6,517 bases of DNA from Cytophagales bacterium (GCA_029940715.1 JAPYTU010000081.1:1-6517); one strand, 5' to 3'; positions 1 through 6,228 are shown, counted from the stretch's first letter. Program-made: numbers and translations. The notes: generated by a model not told the origin, from the sequence alone.

Positions 1-536
1 TCAGGATTATTTTTATACCACTCCTCTACCTTTTCTCTATCTTCTTCAGTTTCAATTGTAATCAATGAAGCATCAGGCATTATTAAAGTATAAGGCATAA
101 CAAGCTCAAAACATTTTTCCTTTTCTTCTCTATCCCAATCTTTACCATCCTTATCTCTATCTTTATCATCCTTATCTCTATCTTTACCACCATTTTTAAT
201 ATCACCTTTTTTATACTTATCTGCTAAAAAAGGATGATCTCTCTCTAATCTCAATGCACCATCTTCATCAAAGGATAGACTTTCATTAGTATTAAGATTA
301 GCCTCAAAACCATATGTTTTCTTACCTATCAAAACATAAGAAGAATTTAATTCCTTTGATGAATGAGCAAAACTTATATATTCTTTAGATTCTGGAGCTA
401 AATATTCATTATCAAGTTCATATAAAACTATATCTTCTGGATCTTCACCAGGAAGAAATAAAGAATCTCCAAACTGACTACATGAATTAATAAAAAAAGA
501 AATTAAAAATGCAAGAAAAAATTTGATAAATTTCAT
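1..536 (-). CDS. Putative lipoprotein with charged heptad repeat, C-terminus cut by window edge
   Basis: I read this from the reverse strand: ATG at 536-534, then 178 open codons running off the left edge. The N-terminus MKFIKFFLAFLISFFINSC is a lipoprotein signal with the acylated Cys at residue 19, so the product is probably exported and anchored in a membrane. The mature part is polar and acidic. Around residues 116-135 it has a Lys/Asp-rich stretch of three related heptads (KDRDKDD, KDRDKDG, KDWDREE). A segment beginning KCFELVMPYTLIMPDASLIT follows, then an acidic stretch and WYKNNP. From memory, this last part resembles a family of flavobacterial lipoproteins of unknown function with 'MPDGS-IT' and 'WYxxNP' motifs. 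No enzymatic motif is visible. It is divergent from the LOG gene, sharing an 83-bp spacer. The function is unknown and the C-terminus is missing. Confidence 0.8.
   Translation of the reverse strand, partial: MKFIKFFLAFLISFFINSCSQFGDSLFLPGEDPEDIVLYELDNEYLAPESKEYISFAHSSKELNSSYVLIGKKTYGFEANLNTNESLSFDEDGALRLERDHPFLADKYKKGDIKNGGKDRDKDDKDRDKDGKDWDREEKEKCFELVMPYTLIMPDASLITIETEEDREKVEEWYKNNP
139..191 (-). repeat. In-frame 21-bp tandem repeat (2.5 copies) in the lipoprotein gene
   Basis: Units at 139-159 and 160-180 differ by a single base (C versus T at the seventh position), and 181-191 begins a third unit. The period of 21 bp equals seven codons, so gain or loss of a unit keeps the frame. It encodes the KDRDKD(D/G) heptads. 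One register (D-R-D-K-D-G, with Glu at position 12) superficially matches the acidic positions of an EF-hand loop, but the hydrophobic position 8 is Asp, so calcium binding is only a possibility. Confidence 0.85.
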
Positions 537-587
537 AAATATTATGTATTTTAAATTATTAACTTATACTTATTAGACGATTTAACT

Positions 588-593
588 TATAAT
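588..593 (+). promoter_or_regulatory. Possible -10 element for the LOG-family gene
   Basis: The hexamer TATAAT lies 26 bp before the ATG at 620, inside the 83-bp divergent spacer. A start of transcription near 600 would leave a leader of about 20 nt. No good -35 hexamer is visible 16-18 bp upstream. In a genome this AT-rich a TATAAT by chance is likely. The overlapping TAATTTAT is also only a partial match to the Bacteroidota -7 box TAnnTTTG. Confidence 0.25.
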
Positions 594-619
594 TTATTGC
601 TCAAAAATATATAAAAATA

Positions 620-1288
620 ATGAAAAATTGGAATGATAAATTAACAAATGATAGCTGGAGAATTTTAAAATATAATTCAGAAATTATTTCAGGATTTGAA
701 AAATTATCAAAAATAGGACCATCTATATCCATATTTGGATCAGCAAGAACTAAACCCAAAGATAAATACTATAAAAAAACTATAGAAATTTCAAAAATGA
801 TTTCCACAATGGGATTTGGAATTATATCTGGAGCAGGACCTGGAATCATGGAAGCTGCTAATAAAGGAGCAAAAGAAGAAAAAACCGAATCAATAGGTCT
901 TAGAATAAATCTTCCTTTTGAACAAACATCAAATAAATATGTGGATGAAGAATACCAATTAAAATTTGACTACTTTTTTATAAGAAAATTAATGTTTCAA
1001 AAATATTCTCAAGGTTTTATAGTTATGCCTGGAGGATTTGGAACTCTTGATGAACTTTTCAATGCTTTAACTCTTATACAAACAGAAAAATCAAGATTAT
1101 TTCCGATAATATTAGTAGGAAAAAAACATTACCAACCATTATATAATTGGATAAAAAATACTTTAGTGAAAAAGAAACTAATTTCAAAAAATGATATTAA
1201 TCTCATAAATCTTGTAGAAGAAACTTCAGAGGTTGAAACTATTTTAAAAAATTTCTACAAAAAAAATAAAATTGATCTTAATTTCTAA
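620..1288 (+). CDS. LOG-family protein (predicted nucleoside 5'-monophosphate phosphoribohydrolase)
   Basis: This 222-aa cytoplasmic protein belongs to the LOG ('Lonely guy')/TIGR00730 Rossmann-fold family. Characterised members hydrolyse the N-glycosidic bond of nucleoside 5'-monophosphates, including cytokinin ribotides, to release base and ribose 5-phosphate. Signature elements are visible: ISIFGSAR at 36-43, the glycine-rich GAGPGIMEAANKGA at 71-84, IRKLMF at 121-126 supplying the usual catalytic Arg, and the hallmark PGGFGTLDE at 137-145 with the catalytic Glu at 145. There is no signal peptide. It has a longer N-terminal helix than the short plant-type LOGs, typical of the bacterial larger subgroup. 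The ATG start has an A-rich leader with no Shine-Dalgarno. Substrate preference cannot be predicted, and bacterial LOGs often act on AMP or CMP in nucleotide salvage. It converges on the sulfatase gene with a 2-bp gap and has no obvious functional link to it. Confidence 0.93.
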   Translation: MKNWNDKLTNDSWRILKYNSEIISGFEKLSKIGPSISIFGSARTKPKDKYYKKTIEISKMISTMGFGIISGAGPGIMEAANKGAKEEKTESIGLRINLPFEQTSNKYVDEEYQLKFDYFFIRKLMFQKYSQGFIVMPGGFGTLDELFNALTLIQTEKSRLFPIILVGKKHYQPLYNWIKNTLVKKKLISKNDINLINLVEETSEVETILKNFYKKNKIDLNF

Positions 1289-1290
1289 AA

Positions 1291-2907
1291 CTAATTTAAA
1301 TTATCTATATAAGGAGTTGGAAAAATTAACTTCTTACTTTTAGAAAACTTTTTCCATTCCATAATTAATTCATTATATACATTAATACTATCTATTTTTT
1401 TATCATATAATTCAGAAATATCATCCTTTGTACTATAAAGATTAAAATCATCAATTTTAAATGGTTGATTTAAATTAATTATTTTCCAGTTTCCTTTTTT
1501 TAACATAACATTTCCACTATGCTCAAAAGCAAAAACATCATTTTTACTATGAATTTCTTCTTTATATCCATCTATATATGGCAAAATAGAAATGCCATCT
1601 AATGGTTCTATTTTAGAACTATTAAAAATTTTAGGATAATCAATCTCTAAATAATCATATAAAGAAGGGGCTATATCTAAAATAGATAAAAATTTATCTG
1701 TAACACTTAATTTATTATTTTCTAAACCCTTTATAATCAATGGAGATCTCATACCACCAGAAGTAGCATAGCCTTTATAAAGCTTAAAGGGTGCAGTAAT
1801 TGATTCTGCCCAAGCAACACCAAGAGAGACAAATGAATTAGGTTTACCCATTTCTTCATAAGCATATGTGAAACGTTTTTGAATATAATTACCATAAGTA
1901 TTGTTGTAATAAAAATCCTCTCCTGCAGCACCATTATCAGACATAAAAACAATAATAGTATTATCATACTCTCCTATATCTTTTAAAAAATTTATTATTC
2001 TACCAATATTATAATCTAAGTTATCAATCATACCAGCATAAATTTCCATTTTTTTAGACTCAATTGCTTTTTCTTTATTACTTAAAGTTTCCCATTTAGG
2101 GTATGCAGTATTAAAAGATGGGTATTCAGTATTTTTAGAAATAAAATTATTTACTTTAAGATTTTTAAACCTTTTAATTTTCAAATCTTCATAACCTTCA
2201 TCATACTTTCCCTTATACTTATCAGAATATTTTTTATCAACTTGTAAAGGCCAATGCGGAGCAGTGTAAGATGCATAAGCAAAAAAAGGTTTACCACTGT
2301 TAGATTTTATAAACTCTATGATTTTATCAGTATAAAAATCAGAAGAATAGTTGCCAGTTTTCCATAATTTTCTAATTCCATTTTCAGAAAATGCAGAATC
2401 AGGATATTCTCTTATTGGTTTATTATTATCATAATGAGTAAAAGCTCCAGGTAAAAGTGCATATGTTTTATCAAATCCTCTTTCAATTGGATCACCACCT
2501 ATATGCCATTTTCCTGCCATATAAGTCCTATAACCATTCGTTTTCAATACCTCTGGAATAATGGCTACCCTTTTAGATAAAATACCTTCATAGCCATAAT
2601 AATTGGATGAAAAACTCTGAATTCCAATCCCTGCAGTATGATTATCATTACCAGACAGCAACATTGCCCTAGAAGGTGCACATAAAGGTGAAGTATAAAA
2701 ATTAGAAAAAATTGTTCCCTTTAAAGCTAATTGATCAATATTTGGAGTTTCTATTTCACTACCAAAACATCCAAGATCAGTATAACCAAGATCATCTGCT
2801 AAAATTATTAATACATTTTTTTTTAAATTATTATTAATATTTATCTGATTACATGAAGCAAATAATAACAATAAATTTAAACTTATAAGCCTTTTTAAAA
2901 GTAACAT
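1291..2907 (-). CDS. Lipoprotein arylsulfatase (type I, formylglycine-dependent, AtsA-like)
   Basis: This 538-aa protein is a type I sulfatase of the alkaline-phosphatase superfamily, which hydrolyses sulfate esters using a Cys converted to formylglycine. All the expected active-site elements can be placed. They are the calcium ligands D38-D39 in LADDLGY, the Cys-type modification motif C76-A-P-S-R80, K133 and H135 in AGKWHIGG, H218 in APHWP, D324-N325 in SDNGA, and K375 in APFKLYKG. The spacing and the downstream LLSGNDNHTAGIG stretch resemble Pseudomonas AtsA, so an arylsulfatase-type fold is likely, although the true substrate could be a sulfated glycan or small molecule. The N-terminus ends in LLFASC with a lipobox Cys at 19, so the enzyme should be anchored outside the cytoplasm. 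It needs a separate maturase (anSME or FGE), which is not in this window. It lies 67 bp downstream of the amidohydrolase gene on the same strand and is possibly cotranscribed with it. Confidence 0.94.
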   Translation of the reverse strand: MLLLKRLISLNLLLLFASCNQININNNLKKNVLIILADDLGYTDLGCFGSEIETPNIDQLALKGTIFSNFYTSPLCAPSRAMLLSGNDNHTAGIGIQSFSSNYYGYEGILSKRVAIIPEVLKTNGYRTYMAGKWHIGGDPIERGFDKTYALLPGAFTHYDNNKPIREYPDSAFSENGIRKLWKTGNYSSDFYTDKIIEFIKSNSGKPFFAYASYTAPHWPLQVDKKYSDKYKGKYDEGYEDLKIKRFKNLKVNNFISKNTEYPSFNTAYPKWETLSNKEKAIESKKMEIYAGMIDNLDYNIGRIINFLKDIGEYDNTIIVFMSDNGAAGEDFYYNNTYGNYIQKRFTYAYEEMGKPNSFVSLGVAWAESITAPFKLYKGYATSGGMRSPLIIKGLENNKLSVTDKFLSILDIAPSLYDYLEIDYPKIFNSSKIEPLDGISILPYIDGYKEEIHSKNDVFAFEHSGNVMLKKGNWKIINLNQPFKIDDFNLYSTKDDISELYDKKIDSINVYNELIMEWKKFSKSKKLIFPTPYIDNLN

Positions 2908-2974
2908 TATGTATTATAGTATAATTCCATATTAAGTTATAAAGATTTATATAAAGCCGTTCCCCTTTAAATTA

Positions 2975-4114
2975 CTACTCGAATAAATCTCCAGAAATAG
3001 AAGGAAATAATTTTAAGGCATTTTTATAATAAATTTTTTTTAATACATCATCAGGTAGATTTAAACCATACATTCGCCAATGTGCATGCCTTTTTCTAAA
3101 ATAATCAAAATGCTCATCAGAAGTTTCTAAAACTCTAAAGTAAAGATGATATTCTGAAACTCTATAAGTATCCTTTCCAAACAATATTCTGTCTTGATAT
3201 TTTGTAAGAAAATTTCTTGCATAAATTGGTTGTCTCCCTAATTCTGCTATTACAGCAGCAATTTCAGTCATAACATTTGGATATTTGTCTAAATGACGAC
3301 CTAACCTACCTAAGTCATTACCCATCCATCCTAAATGAGCATTTATAAAAATAGTATTTGGATGTTTTCTAAAAATATCATGTTGTTCTGCAAGTACTTC
3401 TTCAAACGATGGATTTTCTTTAGGATCTCTATATCTACCAGGTTTTTGTCTTAACTCTAACCATCTCTCATTATATTTATCTTTAGGTTCCCAAAAAGAT
3501 GCAGGTTCACCAGAATGAATTAATACAGGGATATTCAATTCACCACAAACATTCCAAATAGGATCTAACCTAACATCATTAATGGCAATTCTATTTCCTT
3601 TAGAATCTTTACTAGTTAAGCCCAAAGATTTATAAATTTTTAATCCAATAGCACCTCTAGAAACAGCATCTTTTATCATATTAACATTCATCTGAGAAAA
3701 ACCGTCTTCATCTATTCTCTCAAAATCTACGTTCACAAAAAGTCCAAATCTTGTAGGAAAATTATCCTTTATATTTGAGATTGATTTTGAAAAATATTCA
3801 TCTCTCAATGCTTGTGTACCTCTACCAGAACCACTTAAATTTATAATAAAGGCCATATTCATACTATCCATTTCTTTAACCATATCAGACAAATCTTTTA
3901 AAGGCATATTCCAGATATGATTATGAACATCAACAAATGGATATTTAGCTTTTGTAATAATATTTTCAGGAACAACTAATGTAGATTTTGGAGAGTATTC
4001 TTCAATATCCATCAAGTTATTCTTTGTTTGAACAAGATCTACAACATAATATACAGATAAGCCTATTACTAGAATTGACAAAGAAAATAAAAAAATATAT
4101 TTTAAAAATTTCAT
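2975..4114 (-). CDS. Membrane-anchored amidohydrolase (Amidohydrolase_2/COG2159 type)
   Basis: This is a metal-dependent TIM-barrel hydrolase of the amidohydrolase superfamily. Counting from the ATG at 4114 (379 aa), residues 4-26 form one hydrophobic segment acting as an uncleaved anchor or signal. A polar linker follows, then the barrel. Metal-site candidates are H64 and H66 in FVDVHNHIW, K159 in GAIGLKIYKS, H200 in VLIHSGEP, H260 in INAHLGW and D315 in LFGKDTY. The C-terminal part (FRVLETSDEHFDYFRKRHAHW, then YGLNLPDDVLKKIYYKNAL) matches a family I remember from Bacteroidota and other environmental bacteria, annotated only as amidohydrolase. Relatives in COG2159 include decarboxylases of aromatic acids, so decarboxylation is an alternative to hydrolysis. 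An in-frame TTG at 4123 would add three residues (MKS); I prefer the ATG. It is divergent from the Rieske gene and upstream of the sulfatase gene. The catalytic domain should face outward. Confidence 0.9.
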   Translation of the reverse strand: MKFLKYIFLFSLSILVIGLSVYYVVDLVQTKNNLMDIEEYSPKSTLVVPENIITKAKYPFVDVHNHIWNMPLKDLSDMVKEMDSMNMAFIINLSGSGRGTQALRDEYFSKSISNIKDNFPTRFGLFVNVDFERIDEDGFSQMNVNMIKDAVSRGAIGLKIYKSLGLTSKDSKGNRIAINDVRLDPIWNVCGELNIPVLIHSGEPASFWEPKDKYNERWLELRQKPGRYRDPKENPSFEEVLAEQHDIFRKHPNTIFINAHLGWMGNDLGRLGRHLDKYPNVMTEIAAVIAELGRQPIYARNFLTKYQDRILFGKDTYRVSEYHLYFRVLETSDEHFDYFRKRHAHWRMYGLNLPDDVLKKIYYKNALKLFPSISGDLFE

Positions 4115-4164
4115 AGATTTCAAAAGGTTAATGAATCAAAATTAGTGAGTGTAATATTAAACTT

Positions 4165-4194
4165 AGTATAATGAAAAAAAAATTTAATAATCAA
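4165..4194 (-). promoter_or_regulatory. Candidate promoter for the amidohydrolase (and perhaps sulfatase) gene
   Basis: Read on the reverse strand, TTGATT (4194-4189) is followed after 18 bp by TATACT (4170-4165). This gives four and five matches to the sigma-70 -35 and -10 hexamers. Transcription would start near 4158, about 44 nt before the ATG at 4114. The overlapping TAAGTTTA (4165-4158) also matches the Bacteroidota -7 box TAnnTTTG except for its last base, but the TTG lies too far upstream for the usual -33 spacing. The prediction is by eye only, in very AT-rich DNA. Confidence 0.35.
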
Positions 4195-4215
4195 TAATTT
4201 TTAATCCTTATTCTG

Positions 4216-4257
4216 AGTTTTTTTCTTAATTTAGAAAAAATCATTTACTATCAACTT
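4216..4257 (+). repeat. 42-bp conserved leader element, copy 1 (5' of the Rieske gene)
   Basis: This 42-bp stretch is identical at 40 positions to 5292-5333; the two differences are adjacent (4241-4242 TC versus CA). It holds a perfect 8-bp inverted repeat, TTTTTTCT (4219-4226) and AGAAAAAA (4233-4240), around a 6-base centre TAATTT. A constant block TTTACTATCAACTT (4244-4257) follows. Possible readings are an operator for a dimeric regulator, a promoter (TAATTTAG at 4227-4234 misses the Bacteroidota TAnnTTTG box by one base; TACTAT at 4246-4251 is a weak -10), or a weak RNA hairpin. It ends within the TTG start of the Rieske gene. Specific to this copy, GAAAAAATCATTT occurs twice, at 4234-4246 and 4258-4270, a 24-bp period that spans the start codon. 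Confidence 0.85.
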
Positions 4258-5248
4258 GAAAAAATCATTTCCAGATAAATTATTTGCATGCTGGCACCCA
4301 GTATCCTATAGTAATGAAATTAAAAAGACAAAACCTTTTGGTACTTTTTTATTAGATCAACCTATAGTTATTTGGAGAAGTTCAAATGGAAAAGTACATG
4401 CAATGAAGGATTTATGTATTCATAGAGGAACTGCTCTTTCGTTAGGTTGGATAAAAAATGACTGTTTGGTATGTCCTTATCATGGATGGCAATATGATAA
4501 AAATGGTGATTGCGTACTGATTCCACAATCACCTAAAACTAATATACCAAAGAAAGCAAAGACACCCGTTTATCATTGTAATGAAAAATTTGGTTTAATA
4601 TGGGTAGCTTTAAAAAAACCCATATACCCTTTACCTGAGATACCAGAATTTGAAAATGGAAAATGGAAACTAGTAAACACCGGACCATTTGATTGGAAAA
4701 GTGATGCTTCTAGACAAGTGGAAAATTTTACTGATTTTGGACATTTTCCTTGGGTACATCCAGGTCTATTAGGAGATCAAAAAAGACCAGAAGTACCAGA
4801 TTATAAAGTAGAAATAAAAAATGCTGTTTTACATTATTCAGTTATTAGACCAGAATCTGTTAATACTGATGATTTTCCAATTTTTGCAAACAAAGAAATA
4901 ATGAAACCGAAAAGAAAAAGTATTTATTGTTTGCATTTACCTTATACTATTGTACTTCGCTTGGGATGGGGTGGAGTTAAAGGTATGATTTATTTTTTCA
5001 TATCTCAACCAATTTCTTCTAATAAATGTAGAGGGTTTTGTATAGTTGGACGTAACTATAATCTAAAAGAACCTGATACAATTATTCAAAATTTTGAACA
5101 AGTTATATTTAATCAAGACAAAAAAATTATTGAATCGCAAAGACCCGAACAAGTTCCCTTTGATTTTGCAGAAGAGCTACATTTAAAATTTGATTCCGTA
5201 GCAATGAATTATAGGAAAGCTATGATAAAGGAAAAACTAAATTATTAA
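4256..5248 (+). CDS. Rieske non-heme iron oxygenase, terminal oxygenase (alpha) subunit
   Basis: This 330-aa cytoplasmic protein is an oxygenase component of the ring-hydroxylating family (COG4638; pheophorbide a oxygenase/vanillate demethylase-like branch). It would use O2 and electrons from a reductase to hydroxylate or demethylate an aromatic or similar substrate. The Rieske [2Fe-2S] domain fills about residues 7-120, with ligands C54-x-H56 and C73-x2-H76 in CIHRG and CPYHGW. The mononuclear iron site is ENFTDFGHFPWVH, with bridging D160 and ligands H163 and H168. The C-terminal segment ESQRPEQVPFDF, then ELHLKFDSVAMNYRKAM, is typical of single-subunit members. The start is TTG at 4256. 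An in-frame TAG at 4232 blocks extension, and the first internal ATG (residue 50) would remove the Rieske domain's beginning. The product appears intact. No reductase or ferredoxin gene is in the window. It is divergent from the amidohydrolase gene and shares its leader element with the next gene. The substrate is unknown. Confidence 0.93.
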   Translation: MKKSFPDKLFACWHPVSYSNEIKKTKPFGTFLLDQPIVIWRSSNGKVHAMKDLCIHRGTALSLGWIKNDCLVCPYHGWQYDKNGDCVLIPQSPKTNIPKKAKTPVYHCNEKFGLIWVALKKPIYPLPEIPEFENGKWKLVNTGPFDWKSDASRQVENFTDFGHFPWVHPGLLGDQKRPEVPDYKVEIKNAVLHYSVIRPESVNTDDFPIFANKEIMKPKRKSIYCLHLPYTIVLRLGWGGVKGMIYFFISQPISSNKCRGFCIVGRNYNLKEPDTIIQNFEQVIFNQDKKIIESQRPEQVPFDFAEELHLKFDSVAMNYRKAMIKEKLNY

Positions 5249-5291
5249 ATAAAAAAGCTACTAATTAAAGTATTATATATATGTAATTATA

Positions 5292-5333
5292 AGTTTTTTT
5301 CTTAATTTAGAAAAAACAATTTACTATCAACTT
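5292..5333 (+). repeat. 42-bp conserved leader element, copy 2 (5' of the 220-aa lipoprotein gene)
   Basis: This is the second copy of the element at 4216-4257, with 40 of 42 identical bases. It has the same inverted repeat arms at 5295-5302 and 5309-5316 and the same block TTTACTATCAACTT at 5320-5333. It ends 12 bp before the ATG at 5346, inside the 97-bp gap after the Rieske stop. Similarity stops abruptly on both sides, so this is not a larger gene-region duplication. Because copy 1 lies in a divergent intergenic region with no gene ending there, a simple terminator role does not explain both copies. Shared transcriptional or leader control is the better reading. Confidence 0.85.
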
Positions 5334-5345
5334 AAATAATTAAAT

Positions 5346-6008
5346 ATGAAAAATATATTATTACTTACATGCACACTTTTATTTATTATTAGTTGCAATG
5401 TAGAAACTGGAAGTTCTGAAGGATCTTCAGCTCCTGTAAATGCAGTTAATGAATCTGGTGAACCATCTGGACCACATACATCTTCTGAATGGCAAATTTG
5501 GGCTTATTCAACTACTGCTCCTGATTATATTGCTAACGAGGCTACAATTGTCGACGTAAATATGAACGTTTTAAGAGAAGGTACTAATGGCTGGACATGT
5601 TTACCAGCTAATCCAAGAGGTATGTCTGATTCTGAAAATGGATGGAAAAATCCTCACGAAGCCATGCCAGCTTGTGTGGACGGACAATCTATGCTATGGA
5701 TGCAAGGATATATGAGTGGAACTAAACCTGGAGAAAAAATGACAACAGATGGCTTTGCGTGGATGTTGCATGGAGATATGGGTGAGGATAATTCTACACC
5801 TATGGTTCTTAATGAAGAAGATTCTAAACCTGGTCACTGGATAGAATCAGGACCACATTTAATGAGAATGCCGAAAGATCCTTCATCATTAGATGGAATA
5901 ACTTCTGATTTTAATTCAGGAGCTCCATATGTAATGTTTGCTGGAACAGACTATGCTCATCTTATGATTCCTGTAGAAGGATATTATAAATACCAAGCTC
6001 AAAAATAG
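5346..6008 (+). CDS. Conserved-looking lipoprotein of unknown function, Trp/Met/Gly-rich
   Basis: This 220-aa protein starts with a lipoprotein signal, MKNILLLTCTLLFIISC, with the acylated Cys at 17. A Ser/Gly/Glu/Pro-rich flexible linker to about residue 48 comes next, then a compact domain. The domain contains NVLREGTNGWTCLPANPRG (75-92), C110 in MPACVDGQSMLWMQ, DGFAWMLHGDMG (135-146), SGPHLMRMPKD (168-178) and PYVMFAGTDYAHLMIPV (194-210). C85 and C110 could form a disulfide in the exported protein. The pattern, especially 'REGTNGWTC' and 'MFAGT-YAHLMIPV', reminds me of uncharacterised bacterial secreted proteins annotated as hypothetical, but I cannot name a domain. Conserved His, Met, Trp and Asp residues would suit ligand or metal binding; no catalytic signature is recognised. 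The shared upstream element suggests coexpression with the Rieske oxygenase. The ATG has an A/T-rich leader without Shine-Dalgarno. Confidence 0.88.
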   Translation: MKNILLLTCTLLFIISCNVETGSSEGSSAPVNAVNESGEPSGPHTSSEWQIWAYSTTAPDYIANEATIVDVNMNVLREGTNGWTCLPANPRGMSDSENGWKNPHEAMPACVDGQSMLWMQGYMSGTKPGEKMTTDGFAWMLHGDMGEDNSTPMVLNEEDSKPGHWIESGPHLMRMPKDPSSLDGITSDFNSGAPYVMFAGTDYAHLMIPVEGYYKYQAQK

Positions 6009-6063
6009 TAGTTCTTAAATTATTTTATATAACTATTATAAATTTCAATTTTTATATTAAAAA

Positions 6064-6228
6064 ATGAAAAATTATACTGGTGCAATAATTTTAATAATTA
6101 CAGGAATTGTATTTCAATTAGATATTTTTTTTGATGATTGGAATTTTTTTTCATATGTTATTAGAAATTATTGGCCTTCAATATTAATAATTATTGGTAT
6201 TTCAATGTTTTTCAAAAAAAAATGCTAA
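6064..6228 (+). CDS. Small two-helix membrane protein, LiaI/LiaF-like TM (DUF5668) type
   Basis: ATG at 6064 opens a 54-residue frame ending at TAA 6226-6228. Two hydrophobic helices are visible: about residues 6-19 (GAIILIITGIVFQL) and 36-50 (YWPSILIIIGISMFF), separated by an acidic/aromatic loop (DIFFDDWNFFSYVIRN). It ends in KKKC. The pattern G-x-I-L-I-x-x-G, acidic loop, then W-P-x-x-L-I-x-x-G is that of the LiaI/LiaF N-terminal transmembrane domain, which in Bacteroidota often occurs as short proteins or fused to a C-terminal domain. Here only the TM part exists. It is probably a real gene in the inner membrane. Its role is unknown; relatives are linked to envelope stress sensing. It lies 55 bp after the lipoprotein gene on the same strand. 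Confidence 0.7.
   Translation: MKNYTGAIILIITGIVFQLDIFFDDWNFFSYVIRNYWPSILIIIGISMFFKKKC

Noticed and set aside
139..191. CRISPR-like array
   Set aside because: The units are contiguous with no spacers and lie in an open reading frame, so this is a coding tandem repeat.
1749..1967. 72-aa open frame on the reverse strand with hydrophobic content
   Set aside because: It overlaps the sulfatase coding region in another frame, where conserved sulfatase residues (D324-N325, K375) are encoded. It has no start context or recognisable domain of its own.
2913..2923. TATAAT and TATACT on the reverse strand just before the sulfatase gene, as a separate promoter
   Set aside because: Transcription would begin at or within a few bases of the ATG at 2907, and no -35 hexamer is seen at the right distance. 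Chance matches are expected in such AT-rich DNA.
2951..2970. Possible terminator hairpin between the amidohydrolase and sulfatase genes (TAAAG/CTTTA arms around a G-rich loop)
   Set aside because: The stem is only 5 bp, mostly A-T, and no clean U-run follows on the reverse strand. It is too weak to call.
4219..4240. Inverted repeat with T-run as an intrinsic terminator
   Set aside because: Copy 1 sits between two divergent genes where no transcript ends. The stem has a single G-C pair, and the strongest conservation extends past the hairpin to the downstream start.
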